A stretch of 64,000 nucleotides of DNA from Litchfieldella anticariensis FP35 = DSM 16096 (GCF_000409775.1 NZ_KE332391.1:421766-485765); one strand, 5' to 3'; positions 44,114 to 55,075 are shown, counted from the first letter of the stretch. The notes: generated from the sequence alone by a model not told the origin. Made by a program: numbers and translations.

Positions 44114-45601
44114 TCAAGCCGGAATCTCATGTCGTGCGGCAAGTGCCTGGCGATAGCGAGTATAGATTTCCTGATACGCCTCGACTCGCATGGGCTCGGG
44201 ATTGGCAAGCGACCCCTCGTCCAGGTGCACCAGGCGTTTACAGAGCGCCTCTAGCGACGTTGCTCCCCGCTGATGACACCACGCTGCCTGCAAGGCTGCG
44301 CCCAATGCTGCGGCATCGGTGATCTCAGGGCAGATGACTTGGGTTCCAGTGATATCGGCAACCATCTGACGCCACACGGGGCTCTTGGCTCCACCACCGA
44401 TCAACCGGATCTGGCTGGCACCCTTGGCCAGGTCACCAAGAAGTTCGAGACCATAGCGCATGCCGAAGGTCGCGCTTTCGACTACCGCACGGCACAAGTT
44501 GGCCTGGGTGGTATTGACGCTGGTCAATCCCAGAAAGCTGGCCGAGGCATGTGGCAAGGCTGGTACCCGCTCGCCATTGAAGAACGGCAGGATAGTGACG
44601 CCCTCGGCACCGATTGGCGCATTGTCGATTCGCTCGCCGAAGGCCGCCAGGTCGAGACCGAACAACTCGCGTACCAGGGTGGTAGCCGACGTCACGTTCA
44701 TGGTGCAAATCAATGGCAGCCAGCCACCGTGGCTGGCACAGAAATTGGCGACCATGGCACTTTCGGCACGCACCGGCTCGCGGGAATAAGCACATACCGT
44801 ACCCGAAGTCCCCAGGCTCAGGGTCACCAGTCCCGGAGCGATATTGCCGGTCCCGATCGCCCCCAACATGTTGTCGCCCCCGCCGCTGGCGACCAGTACC
44901 TCATCGCTCAACCCCAGCTCTCGAGCCAACCCGGGGCGAACCACTCCGGCGGGCTCATACGACTCAATCAGTCGCGGCAACACTCGCTCGGCATCCAGCT
45001 CGGGGGCAATTTCAGCAAATACATCATCGCGCCAGCGGCGTGTGCGGGTATCGAAGTAGCCGGTTCCCGACGCATCACCGGCCTCGGCGACACACTCTCC
45101 GGTCAGCCAGAAGTTCAAATAGTCGTGGGGCAACAGCAAGCTGTCGATGCGGCGGTAAGCGTCTGGTTGGACATCACGCAACCAGGCGACTTTAGAGGCG
45201 GTATAGCCGGTCTGCAGCACCAGCCCCAGCTTGTCTAGGCAACCGGCCTCGCCACCGAGCCGCTCGACCAAGGCGGTGTTAGCTACCGCGGTTTCGGTAT
45301 CGCACCACAACTTGGCGGGATGAACGGGCTCGCCATACGCATCCAGCGCCACCATCCCATGCTGTTGGCCAGAGACACCGATGGCACGAATCGCTCGACT
45401 ATCGATTCCGGCATTGGTCACGGCTTCCTGAAAAGCGCCTCGGAAGGCATCCAACCATTCGCTGGGCTGCTGTTCGCGGCGTCCGTTGTCACCTTCGATC
45501 AGGTGATGAGGCCGACGCGCCTCGCCAAGAATGGTTTCCCCCTCGACATCGACCACCACCACCTTAGTGCTCTGTGTGCCGCAATCAACCCCAACGTACA
45601 T
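44114..45601 (-). CDS. xylB: Xylulokinase
   Basis: Phosphorylates D-xylulose formed by oxidation of D-arabitol. The 495-residue FGGY kinase has the ATP/phosphate motif VGVDCGTQSTK at its N terminus, SGQQHGMVALD, and VASGGGDNMLGAIGTG in the C-terminal half. GAGGAA before ATG 45601 marks the start; the frame open to 45646 is not needed. It lies after mannitol dehydrogenase in the polyol operon, like mtlY in pseudomonads. Confidence 0.92.
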   Translation of the reverse strand: MYVGVDCGTQSTKVVVVDVEGETILGEARRPHHLIEGDNGRREQQPSEWLDAFRGAFQEAVTNAGIDSRAIRAIGVSGQQHGMVALDAYGEPVHPAKLWCDTETAVANTALVERLGGEAGCLDKLGLVLQTGYTASKVAWLRDVQPDAYRRIDSLLLPHDYLNFWLTGECVAEAGDASGTGYFDTRTRRWRDDVFAEIAPELDAERVLPRLIESYEPAGVVRPGLARELGLSDEVLVASGGGDNMLGAIGTGNIAPGLVTLSLGTSGTVCAYSREPVRAESAMVANFCASHGGWLPLICTMNVTSATTLVRELFGLDLAAFGERIDNAPIGAEGVTILPFFNGERVPALPHASASFLGLTSVNTTQANLCRAVVESATFGMRYGLELLGDLAKGASQIRLIGGGAKSPVWRQMVADITGTQVICPEITDAAALGAALQAAWCHQRGATSLEALCKRLVHLDEGSLANPEPMRVEAYQEIYTRYRQALAARHEIPA

Positions 45602-45722
45602 CTTGCGTTCCTCTTCCAGGCCACGATTCATCATGCTCGCGGTCACGACGATGGTGTAACAAGCCTAGGTCTTATACGAAAAGTCGGCGAGCGACGCTCA
45701 GCAGAGATGGTATCTAGCGTAT

Positions 45723-47207
45723 CTAGCACTTGACCAAGGCCTCCACGGTAGCACGTGCCCCCTTGCCATGTAGTCGTCCCAACGCTTCGAGGTAGGCCTT
45801 ACGAAAGCGGGCATCGCTGCCCAGATCGCCAAACAGCTCTCGGTTGTCGATGAAGGTGGTCGGTTGATGCCGGTTGTTGGCGGCAATCGCCACTAGTTCG
45901 TCCTTCAAGCGGTCGACTACCTCGATCGGCTTGCCCTGCTCGTCCTTGCCTTCGACATAGCGTGCCCAGCTCGCCACCACGGCGGCGGCACGATGAATCT
46001 CCCCTTCATGGGCGAGCTGCTCACGAATGACGGGTAGCAACCATTTGGGAATACGGTCGGAGCTCTCGGCACACAGGCGGGCCAAGGTGTCCTTGATCTC
46101 GGGGTTGGCAAAGCGCTCGATGAGGGTATGGCGATAGACTTCCAGGTCCACACCTGGGACCGGCGCCAGTGTTGGCGTAGCTTCGCGTGTCATGTAGTCG
46201 AGCAGGAAATTGACAAACAAGGGATCCTGACAAACCTCGTGGGCATAGTGGAAGCCTGCCAGATAGCCAAAATAGCACAGCGCCTGGTGGCTGGCGTTGA
46301 GCAATCTCAGCTTCATCAGTTCATAGGGCTCGACATCGTCGACTACCTGCACGCCCACCTCCTCGAAGGCCGGACGCCCGCTGGCGAAGCGGTCTTCCAG
46401 CACCCATTGGGTGAAAGGCTCGCAGACCACCGGCCAGGCATCCTCGACGTTGAAGCGACTGGCCAGTTCCTCGATATCGGGAGATGTGGTCACGGGGGTG
46501 ATACGGTCGACCATCGAGTTGGGAAACGGCACCTCAGCTTCGACCCAAGCGCCCAAGTCTGCGTCGCGACGTCGGGCGTAGGCCGTGAACATGCGATGAG
46601 CGACTTCACCATTACCCTGGATGTTGTCACATGACATCACCGTGAATGGCGCCGCTCCCCGCTCGCGACGCAACCTAAGTGCCTCGACGATTAGGCCGAA
46701 GGAGGTTCTCGGCACGTCGGGATTGGCCAGGTCGTGCTGCACGTCAGGATTGTCGAAGTTGAACTCACCACTGACCGGATGAAAATTGTAGCCACCCTCG
46801 GTCACTGTCAGCGAAACGATGCGAATGCCCGGGTCGGCCATCATCTCGATCACCGCCTTAGGGTCGTCCGGCGCGAACAGGTAATCGACGATCGAACCGA
46901 TCACCCGCGGCTCGTAATGGCCATCGGGGTGCTTGACCACCAAGGTATAGAGATGATCCTGGGCTGCCAGTATTTCCCGCATGCGACGATCGCCCGGCAT
47001 TACGCCGACCCCGACGATCCCCCAGTCCAGCGCCTGACCGCGGTTCATCAGGTCATCCAGGTACATGGCCTGGTGGGCGCGGTGAAAACCGCCGACACCA
47101 AAGTGGACGATTCCCGGAGTGACGCTACGGCGATCGTAGTTGGGAATGGCAACCCTGGGATCGAGTTTGTCCAGGTTGCCGTAGTTGAGAGCGTTAAGAG
47201 CGATCAT
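45723..47207 (-). CDS. mtlD: Mannitol dehydrogenase family protein
   Basis: NAD-dependent oxidation of mannitol to fructose (and often arabitol to xylulose). The 494-residue polyol-specific long-chain dehydrogenase has the N-terminal Rossmann segment IVHFGVGGFHRAHQAMYLD, DNIQGNGEVAHRM, and the catalytic lysine region MKLRLLNASHQALCYFGYL. AAGGAG precedes ATG 47207. Length and context match the mtlD of pseudomonad mannitol clusters. Confidence 0.92.
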   Translation of the reverse strand: MIALNALNYGNLDKLDPRVAIPNYDRRSVTPGIVHFGVGGFHRAHQAMYLDDLMNRGQALDWGIVGVGVMPGDRRMREILAAQDHLYTLVVKHPDGHYEPRVIGSIVDYLFAPDDPKAVIEMMADPGIRIVSLTVTEGGYNFHPVSGEFNFDNPDVQHDLANPDVPRTSFGLIVEALRLRRERGAAPFTVMSCDNIQGNGEVAHRMFTAYARRRDADLGAWVEAEVPFPNSMVDRITPVTTSPDIEELASRFNVEDAWPVVCEPFTQWVLEDRFASGRPAFEEVGVQVVDDVEPYELMKLRLLNASHQALCYFGYLAGFHYAHEVCQDPLFVNFLLDYMTREATPTLAPVPGVDLEVYRHTLIERFANPEIKDTLARLCAESSDRIPKWLLPVIREQLAHEGEIHRAAAVVASWARYVEGKDEQGKPIEVVDRLKDELVAIAANNRHQPTTFIDNRELFGDLGSDARFRKAYLEALGRLHGKGARATVEALVKC

Positions 47208-47346
47208 AAGGGCACTCCTTGCCGCAAGCGGCAATAAAAATGACTACGAAAAACAGGATGTTGAGGTGTTGCTAACTGAATCGACGAACAGGCCACGAGC
47301 CCACAGTGAAGCGATGGCGTCCCATAGGCATTCAGTCCGCTTCCCC

Positions 47347-47970
47347 CTAGCGCCAGATCACATCGGGCTCAGTCGATCTCGTCTTGATCAGACGGGCATT
47401 GAGCATGTCCTTGTGACGAGCGCGCTCCAGCGCCCCTTGCTGGTCCTGCCCCATTCCCAACCAGCGTTGGATCAGGCGCGCCTCGAGCACTTCGTCAGGT
47501 ACCTCAAGGAACAGCGTCATGTCGAACAGATCGCGTAGTGCTGGCCAGGGCTCTTGATCCAGCAGCAGGTAATTGCCCTCGACGATGACGATGCGATGCT
47601 CCAACGTGATCAGACGACCGCCGGCACGAGCCAGATCCAGGGGTCGATCGAATATCGGCACGGCAACGATTCGATCGGCACGGCGGATACGCTCGAGATC
47701 GTGTTTGAGTCCATCAGGGTCGAAAGTCTCGGGAGCTCCTTTGATCGGCAATAGCCCCTGAGGCTCGAGAATGGCGTTATCGAGGTGATAGCCGTCCATC
47801 GGTACCACGGAGGCAATGCCAGGCTGGCGTTCGTTGAGTTCCCGGCACAGCCATTCCGAGAGAAACGACTTGCCAGCGCCGGGCGGTCCCGCCAAGGCCA
47901 CGACGAAGCGTTGACGATTGCCCGCCGCCTCCAAAATCCGCACGGCCAAATCATGAATATTGGGATTCAT
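47347..47970 (-). CDS. P-loop sugar/nucleoside kinase family protein
   Basis: A 207-residue P-loop kinase related to uridine kinase/phosphoribulokinase, with Walker A AGPPGAGKSFLSE (about residues 26-38), VPMDGYHLDN and VEGNYLLLD. Relatives in sugar clusters are annotated FrcK or fructokinase-like. Next to mannitol dehydrogenase it is the best candidate to phosphorylate fructose, as no PfkB-type fructokinase is in the operon. GGGAGAA before ATG 47970 sets the start. Confidence 0.82.
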   Translation of the reverse strand: MNPNIHDLAVRILEAAGNRQRFVVALAGPPGAGKSFLSEWLCRELNERQPGIASVVPMDGYHLDNAILEPQGLLPIKGAPETFDPDGLKHDLERIRRADRIVAVPIFDRPLDLARAGGRLITLEHRIVIVEGNYLLLDQEPWPALRDLFDMTLFLEVPDEVLEARLIQRWLGMGQDQQGALERARHKDMLNARLIKTRSTEPDVIWR

Positions 47971-48000
47971 TGTTGTTCTCCCTACCTTATAAGATAAGGC

Positions 48001-48133
48001 TTGTTCGAAAAGGCGACGAGCGATGACCAGACAAGGCAAAAATCGACGAGAAGGCGAAGTTTACGTGTTGTAAATGAGGTCTTTGAGTCGATTTTTAACG
48101 CCGTATGGTCGAGCGCAGCTAGTTTTCGGACAA
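48001..48133. repeat. 133-bp imperfect palindromic element within the polyol operon
   Basis: Outer inverted repeats TTGTTCGAAAA (48001-48011) and its inverse at 48123-48133 differ at one base. Inner arms AAAAATCGAC (48038-48047) and GTCGATTTTT (48087-48096) match perfectly. It fills the gap between the SDR and kinase genes and can fold as one long hairpin. A related fragment, CGAAAAGTCGGCGAGCGA, occurs at 45679-45696. Confidence 0.65.
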
Positions 48134-48138
48134 TGTCT

Positions 48139-48915
48139 TCAGCTCATCCAATTGCCGCCGTCCACATTCAACGTCTGAGCGACGACGTAATCGCTGTCAT
48201 CGCTGGCCAGAAATACCGCGGCCCCGGCGTGGTCCTCGGGGCGGCCCATGCGACCGAACGGCACCGCTTCCCCCACCAAGCGTTTCTTCTCACCGAGCGG
48301 ACGCTTCTCGTAGAGGGCGAACAAGGCATCGACCTCGTCCCACATCGGGGTGTCGACCACGCCCGGCGCAATGCCGTTGACGTTGATACCGTGCTTGATC
48401 AGGTCCAGTCCGCACGACTGGGTCAGGCTGATCACCGCTGCCTTGGAGGCGCAATAGGTACTGACCAAGGGTTCGCCGCGACGCCCAGCCTGAGAGGACA
48501 TGTTGATGATCTTGCCGCCCTGGCCTTGCTCGACCATGGCACGAGCCACGGCCTGCAGGGTAAAGAACAGCCCCTTGGTATTGACGGCAAACTGCTTGTC
48601 GTAGCTTGCCTCGGTGACCTCCAACACCGGCGCCATGTCGAATACAGCGGCGTTATTGACCAGAATGTCGATGCCACCAAAACGCTGAGTGGTCTCCTCG
48701 ACGAGGGCATCGATCGAGGCGCTATCGCAGACATCCAGGCGCATGCCCAGTACCCGATCACCTCCGGCGAGCTGTGCTACGGCCTCGTCGATGGCAGCGG
48801 TGTCGATATCGGCGACCACGACTCGTGCGCCCTCGGCGAGATAGCGTTCCGCGATGGCCAATCCGATGCCACGCGCACCACCGGTGATGACGGCAGTTTT
48901 TTCTTTGAGTTTCAT
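48139..48915 (-). CDS. Short-chain polyol dehydrogenase (sorbitol/L-iditol type)
   Basis: A 258-residue SDR enzyme with NAD motif TGGARGIGLAIAE (about 11-23), NNAA, and catalytic Tyr/Lys in TYCASKAA. It closely resembles SmoS/PolS sorbitol dehydrogenases that yield fructose. ATG 48915 overlaps the HAD stop; the frame open to 49167 lies over the HAD gene and is rejected. It is encoded with the polyol importer, so sorbitol is a likely second substrate besides mannitol. Confidence 0.88.
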   Translation of the reverse strand: MKLKEKTAVITGGARGIGLAIAERYLAEGARVVVADIDTAAIDEAVAQLAGGDRVLGMRLDVCDSASIDALVEETTQRFGGIDILVNNAAVFDMAPVLEVTEASYDKQFAVNTKGLFFTLQAVARAMVEQGQGGKIINMSSQAGRRGEPLVSTYCASKAAVISLTQSCGLDLIKHGINVNGIAPGVVDTPMWDEVDALFALYEKRPLGEKKRLVGEAVPFGRMGRPEDHAGAAVFLASDDSDYVVAQTLNVDGGNWMS

Positions 48916-49625
48916 CGTGTATTTCCTTCCTGGGTGGATCCTTGGAGTACTGAACGTTCGCGCTCTTCCCGCCAGTGCTCGATCAACTCTTCCAGACCAT
49001 GCATCCCCGACAAGGTCCGCCATGCTCCGGCCTCGGTGAGTCGCCGGGCATGGCCATCTTCGATATGACTGGCCCCGGTGAAACCTATCACTGTCATGCC
49101 CGCGGCATGCGCAGCCGCGACGCCAGAGACACTGTCCTCGACCACCAGGCAATCCCGTGGCCGACACCCCATGCTACGTGCCGCCAGCAGGTAAACATCG
49201 GGAGCAGGCTTGGGCCGCTCAGCCTGCTCGGCGGTAAACAGCGGCACCTCGCCGAGCCGGGCATTCAACCCCGTGGTCTCCAGTGACGCCAGCACACGCC
49301 GGCGACTGCTGTTGGAGACGATAGCCAGAGGCAGTTCGAGACTGGACAGGACTGTCGCGACGCCTTCGATCGCTTGCAGTTCCTGGGCAAGGCGAGCTTC
49401 GATGGCGGTATCGATCAGTTCCAGGGCATCGTCAGGCAGCGAGTGGATACTATGCCGTTCGATATACGCAAGAATGTTCTCCGTGGTCATACCCAATGCC
49501 TGGCGCAAGACCGTCTCGGGCTGGATATCCGGCAGCCACTGCTCAAGACGTTCAATCAGTGTCGCCTCGGCAATGGCCTCGCTATCCACCAGTACGCCGT
49601 CACAATCGAATATCAGGGTTTCCAT
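48912..49625 (-). CDS. HAD superfamily phosphatase
   Basis: A 237-residue HAD hydrolase with nucleophile motif FDCDGVLVDSE, motif II IVSNSSRR and VVEDSVSGVAAAHAAG. This beta-phosphoglucomutase-like subgroup is common in polyol operons, perhaps removing toxic sugar phosphates. Start 49625 (METLIF) has GGGAGC upstream. Coupled to the SDR by ATGA. Confidence 0.85.
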   Translation of the reverse strand: METLIFDCDGVLVDSEAIAEATLIERLEQWLPDIQPETVLRQALGMTTENILAYIERHSIHSLPDDALELIDTAIEARLAQELQAIEGVATVLSSLELPLAIVSNSSRRRVLASLETTGLNARLGEVPLFTAEQAERPKPAPDVYLLAARSMGCRPRDCLVVEDSVSGVAAAHAAGMTVIGFTGASHIEDGHARRLTEAGAWRTLSGMHGLEELIEHWREERERSVLQGSTQEGNTR

Positions 49626-49636
49626 GGGCGCTCCCG

Positions 49637-50782
<1,146 letters not shown>

Positions 50783-50795
50783 AAGGGAATCCTCG

Positions 50796-51698
50796 TTATT
50801 TGACGGCGCCGAATGTGAGACCGCGAACCATCTGTTTTTGGGTCAACCAGCCGAACACCAGGATCGGTGCGATGGCCATGGTCGAGGCAGCGGAGAGCTT
50901 GGCCCAGAACAGCCCTTCGGGGCTCGAGAAGGAGGCGATGTAGGCGGTCAACGGTGCTGCCTGCGAGGAGGTCAGGTTGAGGCTCCAGAACGCTTCGTTC
51001 CAACTGAGGATGACCGACAGCAAGCCTGTTGAGGCAATGCCCGGCAGGGTCAACGGCATCAGCAGGAAAATCACCTCCTGGAATGTGCTGGCTCCGTCCA
51101 TACGACCCGCCTCGAGGATGTCCTTGGGCAGGTCCTTGAAGAAGGTGTAGAGCATCCACACCACGATCGGCAGGTTCATCAGCGTGTAGACAATGGTCAG
51201 CCCGGTGCGGGTATCGAGCAGGCCGAAATCACGGAACAACAGGTAAATGGGCACCAGCACCCCGACCGGTGGCAGCATCTTGGTGGACAGCATCCACAGC
51301 AACGTACCTTTGGTCCGCTTGGTGGGCAGGAAGGCCATGGAATAGGCCGACGGGATGGCAATCAGCAGCGCCAGCAGCGTCGAACCGAAGGCCACCACCA
51401 CACTGTTCATGGCGAATTTGAAGTAATCGGCCCGCTGCTGTACCTCGATATAGCTGTCCAGGGTCGGTGAGAAGATCAGGCTGGGATCAGCGATAGCCGC
51501 TGCCTCGGTCTTGAACCCGGTCAAGACCATCCAGAAGATGGGGAAAAAGATCGTTCCGGCAACCACCCAGCCCAGTGCCGTCAGCAGTAGCCGCTTGGTA
51601 TTTACCGTCGTCACCAATGGCCGTCCAGGGGCCTGCGTGGCGGTTGCCAGACCAGCATTCGGCGTAGAGCTGAGTTGCTTGTTTCTTACAGTCGTCAT
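50796..51698 (-). CDS. Polyol ABC transporter permease (MalG type)
   Basis: A 300-residue inner-membrane permease with about six TM helices. The EAA coupling loop is visible as ILEAGRMDGASTFQEVIFLLMPL. It corresponds to MtlG/SmoG. GGGAG before ATG 51698 supports the start, and it lies 15 bases after the partner permease. Confidence 0.9.
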   Translation of the reverse strand: MTTVRNKQLSSTPNAGLATATQAPGRPLVTTVNTKRLLLTALGWVVAGTIFFPIFWMVLTGFKTEAAAIADPSLIFSPTLDSYIEVQQRADYFKFAMNSVVVAFGSTLLALLIAIPSAYSMAFLPTKRTKGTLLWMLSTKMLPPVGVLVPIYLLFRDFGLLDTRTGLTIVYTLMNLPIVVWMLYTFFKDLPKDILEAGRMDGASTFQEVIFLLMPLTLPGIASTGLLSVILSWNEAFWSLNLTSSQAAPLTAYIASFSSPEGLFWAKLSAASTMAIAPILVFGWLTQKQMVRGLTFGAVK

Positions 51699-51713
51699 GG
51701 GAGGCTCCCCGCG

Positions 51714-52604
51714 CTAGCTTTCCAGATTCTTGGCCACCATCCGAACCAGGAAGATGGCGACGATGTTGGCCAGGATGATGGCAATCACCCCACCGGCGGA
51801 GGCAGTCCCGACATCGAAGTCGAGCAGCGCACGGATATAGATCAGATAAGCCAGGTTGGTGGTTGCCAGGCCTGGACCACCGGAAGTGGTAACGAAGATC
51901 TCAGCGAAAACGGTCAGCAGGAAGATCATCTCGATCATGATCACCACACTGATCGCCCGTTTGAGATGCGGCAGAGTGATGAAGAAAAAGATCGCCACGG
52001 GTCCTGCACCATCCATGCGTGCCGCTTCCACTTGATCGTCGTCCAGCGACTGCATCGCGGTGAGCAGGATCAGTAGTGCAAACGGCAACCACTGCCAGGC
52101 AACGATGATCACGATCGAGGTCAACGGCAATGAAGAGAACCAGTCGAGAGCAGGCAATCCGATCGACTCGGCCAGCCAGGCCAGCACGCCATTGCTCGGG
52201 TGCATCATCATGTTCTTCCATACCAGGGCACTGACCGTTGGCATGACGAAAAACGGCGAGATTGCCAGCACCCGGGCCACGCCGCGTCCCGGAAACTCCT
52301 GCTGGAACAGCACCGCCAGCAGAGTACCGCCGACCACGGTGATAACCAGCACCCAACCAACCAGCAGCAGCGTGTTGCCCATCGACTTCCACAGTGCCGG
52401 ATCGGTGAGTAAGTATTCATAATTTTCCAGCCCGGCGAAGCCGGTCATACCGGGCATCAACAAGTTGTAGCGCTGGAGGGAGAACCACAGGGTCATGCCC
52501 AGTGGCACCAACATCCACAGTAGCAGCAGGGTGACCGCGGGGGCTTGCAGCGACAGGGTGCGAAATCCCCCGACGGTACGCCCGGAGGCTCGTGTCTTGT
52601 TCAT
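51714..52604 (-). CDS. Polyol ABC transporter permease (MalF type)
   Basis: A 296-residue permease with about six TM helices and the EAA loop DDQVEAARMDGAGPVAIFFF. It forms the membrane channel with the 50796 product and corresponds to MtlF/SmoF. The first gene after the binding protein. Confidence 0.9.
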   Translation of the reverse strand: MNKTRASGRTVGGFRTLSLQAPAVTLLLLWMLVPLGMTLWFSLQRYNLLMPGMTGFAGLENYEYLLTDPALWKSMGNTLLLVGWVLVITVVGGTLLAVLFQQEFPGRGVARVLAISPFFVMPTVSALVWKNMMMHPSNGVLAWLAESIGLPALDWFSSLPLTSIVIIVAWQWLPFALLILLTAMQSLDDDQVEAARMDGAGPVAIFFFITLPHLKRAISVVIMIEMIFLLTVFAEIFVTTSGGPGLATTNLAYLIYIRALLDFDVGTASAGGVIAIILANIVAIFLVRMVAKNLES

Positions 52605-52667
52605 GATCGTTTACCGCAAACGTTGGGGTGGTAGCGGCCGAGGCGAACCCCGGCCAAGGAAAACGCA

Positions 52668-53984
52668 TCAATCCAGGTAACCGGCGCGCTTCATGGTCCG
52701 CTCGGTAGCCGTTTGCGCGGCTTGCAAGGCCTGTTCGACCGTGTTGTCGCCAGCCAACGCCGATGCCACCATCTGACCGACCTGGGTACCGATCGACTGG
52801 AACTCGGGGATGCCGACGAACTGCACTCCCTTGTAGGGGCTGGGCTCGAGGGTCGAATCGTTGGGATCCGCGTCACGAATGGCATTGAGCACAAAGTCAG
52901 CGAACGGTGCAGCTTCCTGGTATCGAGGATTCTCGTAGGTGGACTCACGAGTACCCGGCGGAACGTTGGTCCAACCTTTGGTTTCGCCTACCAACTCGAC
53001 ATAGTCCTGCGAAGTCGCCCAGGTAACGAAGGTCTTGGCAGCATCCTGCTTCTCCGAGGAGGACGGGATGGCCAAGGCCCAGGACCACAGCCAATGTGAC
53101 CCTTTGGGTGTTTCGGCAACCGGAGCCGGGGCAAAACCCAACTTGTCGGAAACCTTCGACTCATCGGCGCCATAGAGCTTGCCTGCAGCTGAGGTGGCAT
53201 CTACCCAGATAGCGCAATTACCCCGTGAGAACAGCGCCAAATTCTCGTTGAAACCGTTGGACGTGGCGCCGGGAGGGCCGTAGTTGTTCAGCAGGTCGAC
53301 GTAGAAGCTAATGGCTTCCTGCCAGGCCTGGGAATCGAGTTGGGGGTTCCAGTCCATATCGAACCAGCGACCGCCGTACGTATTGACCAGGGTCGAGACG
53401 AAGGCCATGTTCTCGCCCCAGCCCGGCTTGCCACGCAGACAAATACCGTAGGTTCCTTCCTGCGGGTTGTGGAGCTGGCTTGCCCAGTCGCGGACCTCTT
53501 CCCAACTCGGCTGCTCGGGAACCTCGATGCCAGCCTCGTCGAAAAGATCCTGACGATAGAACATCATCGAACTTTCGCCATAGAACGGTAATGCATGCAG
53601 AGTGCCGTTCTGGCTCAGGCCATCTCGAACCGGCTTTAGCAGGTCATCGACCTGATACTCCTCAGGCAAGTCATTGAGCTCGGCCAGCCAACCGCGTTCG
53701 GCCCAGATGGGTGCCTCATAGGTCCCAATGGTCATCACATCGAACTGACCGCCACCGGTGGCGATATCGGTAGTCAGGCGCTGGCGCAGTACATTCTCCT
53801 CGAGAACGACCCAGTCCAGTTTGATGTTCGGATGCGCCTTCTCAAACTCGCTGGTCAGGCTTTGCATGATGACCATGTCGTTATTGTTGACGGTGGCCAC
53901 GGTAATGGTCTCGGCACTCGCGGCAGTCGCAGTGGCGCCAACGACCGCAATGCCGGCAAGGGGGAGTGCACGGGTGAACTTCAT
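52668..53984 (-). CDS. Polyol extracellular solute-binding protein
   Basis: A 438-residue CUT1 family 1 binding protein with a signal peptide (cleavage near AASAETI, about residue 24). Sequence such as VATVNNNDMVIMQSL, WAERGWLAELND and the closing RTMKRAGYLD is typical of mannitol/sorbitol-binding MtlE/SmoE. First gene of the polyol operon, with the promoter between it and the SorC regulator. Confidence 0.92.
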   Translation of the reverse strand: MKFTRALPLAGIAVVGATATAASAETITVATVNNNDMVIMQSLTSEFEKAHPNIKLDWVVLEENVLRQRLTTDIATGGGQFDVMTIGTYEAPIWAERGWLAELNDLPEEYQVDDLLKPVRDGLSQNGTLHALPFYGESSMMFYRQDLFDEAGIEVPEQPSWEEVRDWASQLHNPQEGTYGICLRGKPGWGENMAFVSTLVNTYGGRWFDMDWNPQLDSQAWQEAISFYVDLLNNYGPPGATSNGFNENLALFSRGNCAIWVDATSAAGKLYGADESKVSDKLGFAPAPVAETPKGSHWLWSWALAIPSSSEKQDAAKTFVTWATSQDYVELVGETKGWTNVPPGTRESTYENPRYQEAAPFADFVLNAIRDADPNDSTLEPSPYKGVQFVGIPEFQSIGTQVGQMVASALAGDNTVEQALQAAQTATERTMKRAGYLD

Positions 53985-54039
53985 GGCTGGCTCCTGTTCA
54001 AGAAATCTTGGCGTTGTTGTGGAAAGTCGCGATCTTGTT

Positions 54040-54069
54040 TTTGATCAATCTACTCAATCATCGATCAAA
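54040..54069. promoter_or_regulatory. Candidate SorC-type operator before the polyol operon
   Basis: Inverted TTTGATC (54040-54046) and GATCAAA (54063-54069), with another GATC half at 54071-54074, 56-85 bases before the binding-protein start. A plausible site for the adjacent regulator. Confidence 0.45.
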
Positions 54070-54115
54070 TGATCGGATAGAAGCCAAAAAAACGCAAAGA
54101 AACAGGGATTAGACT

Positions 54116-55075
54116 TTAGGCCAACGCTTCGGAACCGATGATATAGCGCGCCGCATTCTCGTCAGTGATCAAGCCCTTGAGCCAGCCGCCACGCAGCGCG
54201 GCCAGGATAGCCGGCCCCTTGTCACGTCCTCCGGCCAGCGCCACCAGCGACTGGTTGCGGAACATTTCGAGCGGCAAGCTGGTGACACGACGAGTAATGG
54301 AGCAATCGATCACCTCGCCGGACTGGTTGAGTGGCCAGCCCAGCAGTTCACCCACTGCCTCCAGGGAGAGCAATTCCTTGAGTTCAGCCTCGCTGATGAA
54401 GTGGTCCTGGAACAGGGTCGCCTGGCGGTCGATGCGCCCAACTCCGATAAAGGCAGCCTCAGCCCCTTTGGCCACTTCGGTAATCGCCTGGAACAGCCGC
54501 TGGCCAAGCATGGCTTCCTTCTCTTCCACGGAACCGGCTACCACCGGTGCCGGCAACAGGAAGCGCTCGCCACCGGTCTTGTCTGCCAGCACCATGACCC
54601 CATCGTAACGGTTCGCGGAGCCGTCACGGGCAACATTGCCGACCAGCGATACGAAGCGGTGCTGTGGCCGATCGATGCGGCTGAGCGCTTCTACCATAGC
54701 CCGCACCGAGCGACCGGTTCCCAGCGACAGGGTCAAGGGCTCGGAGCGATCCAGATATCGGGACAGGCGTTCGGCGCCGGCGACGGCCAAGTAATACGCA
54801 CTGCTGTCGGCGGCATCAGGATCGGCGGGCACCACGTCGCAGAACTCCAGCCCGAAACGCTTGAGAATGGCATCCGACATCACCATGCAGTTGGCAAGTG
54901 GATGATCGATATGCACCTTGATCAGCCCTTCCTGACGAGCCAGAGCCAGTAGCCGCTGTACGCCGGGGCGCGATACGCCGAGTTGGCTGGCGATCTCGTC
55001 CTGGGTGCGTCCGCCGACGTACGATAACCAAGCCGCACGAGCCGCCTGATCCAGTTTCAGTTCGAATTTATCCAC
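54116..55075 (-). CDS. SorC/DeoR-type sugar-binding transcriptional regulator
   Basis: A 319-residue regulator with an N-terminal helix-turn-helix (GGRTQDEIASQLGVSRPGVQ) and a C-terminal SorC sugar-binding domain (SLGTGRSVRAMVEAL, AEAAFIGVGRIDRQATL). It lies directly upstream of the polyol operon on the same strand and is its likely activator or repressor, responding to a polyol or its phosphate. Confidence 0.9.
   Translation of the reverse strand: MDKFELKLDQAARAAWLSYVGGRTQDEIASQLGVSRPGVQRLLALARQEGLIKVHIDHPLANCMVMSDAILKRFGLEFCDVVPADPDAADSSAYYLAVAGAERLSRYLDRSEPLTLSLGTGRSVRAMVEALSRIDRPQHRFVSLVGNVARDGSANRYDGVMVLADKTGGERFLLPAPVVAGSVEEKEAMLGQRLFQAITEVAKGAEAAFIGVGRIDRQATLFQDHFISEAELKELLSLEAVGELLGWPLNQSGEVIDCSITRRVTSLPLEMFRNQSLVALAGGRDKGPAILAALRGGWLKGLITDENAARYIIGSEALA

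Noticed and set aside
45698-45722. GTATCTAGC tandem near the mtlD stop as a regulatory direct repeat
   Set aside because: Only two short copies just after a gene end; too little to separate from chance or from the neighbouring repeat fragment.
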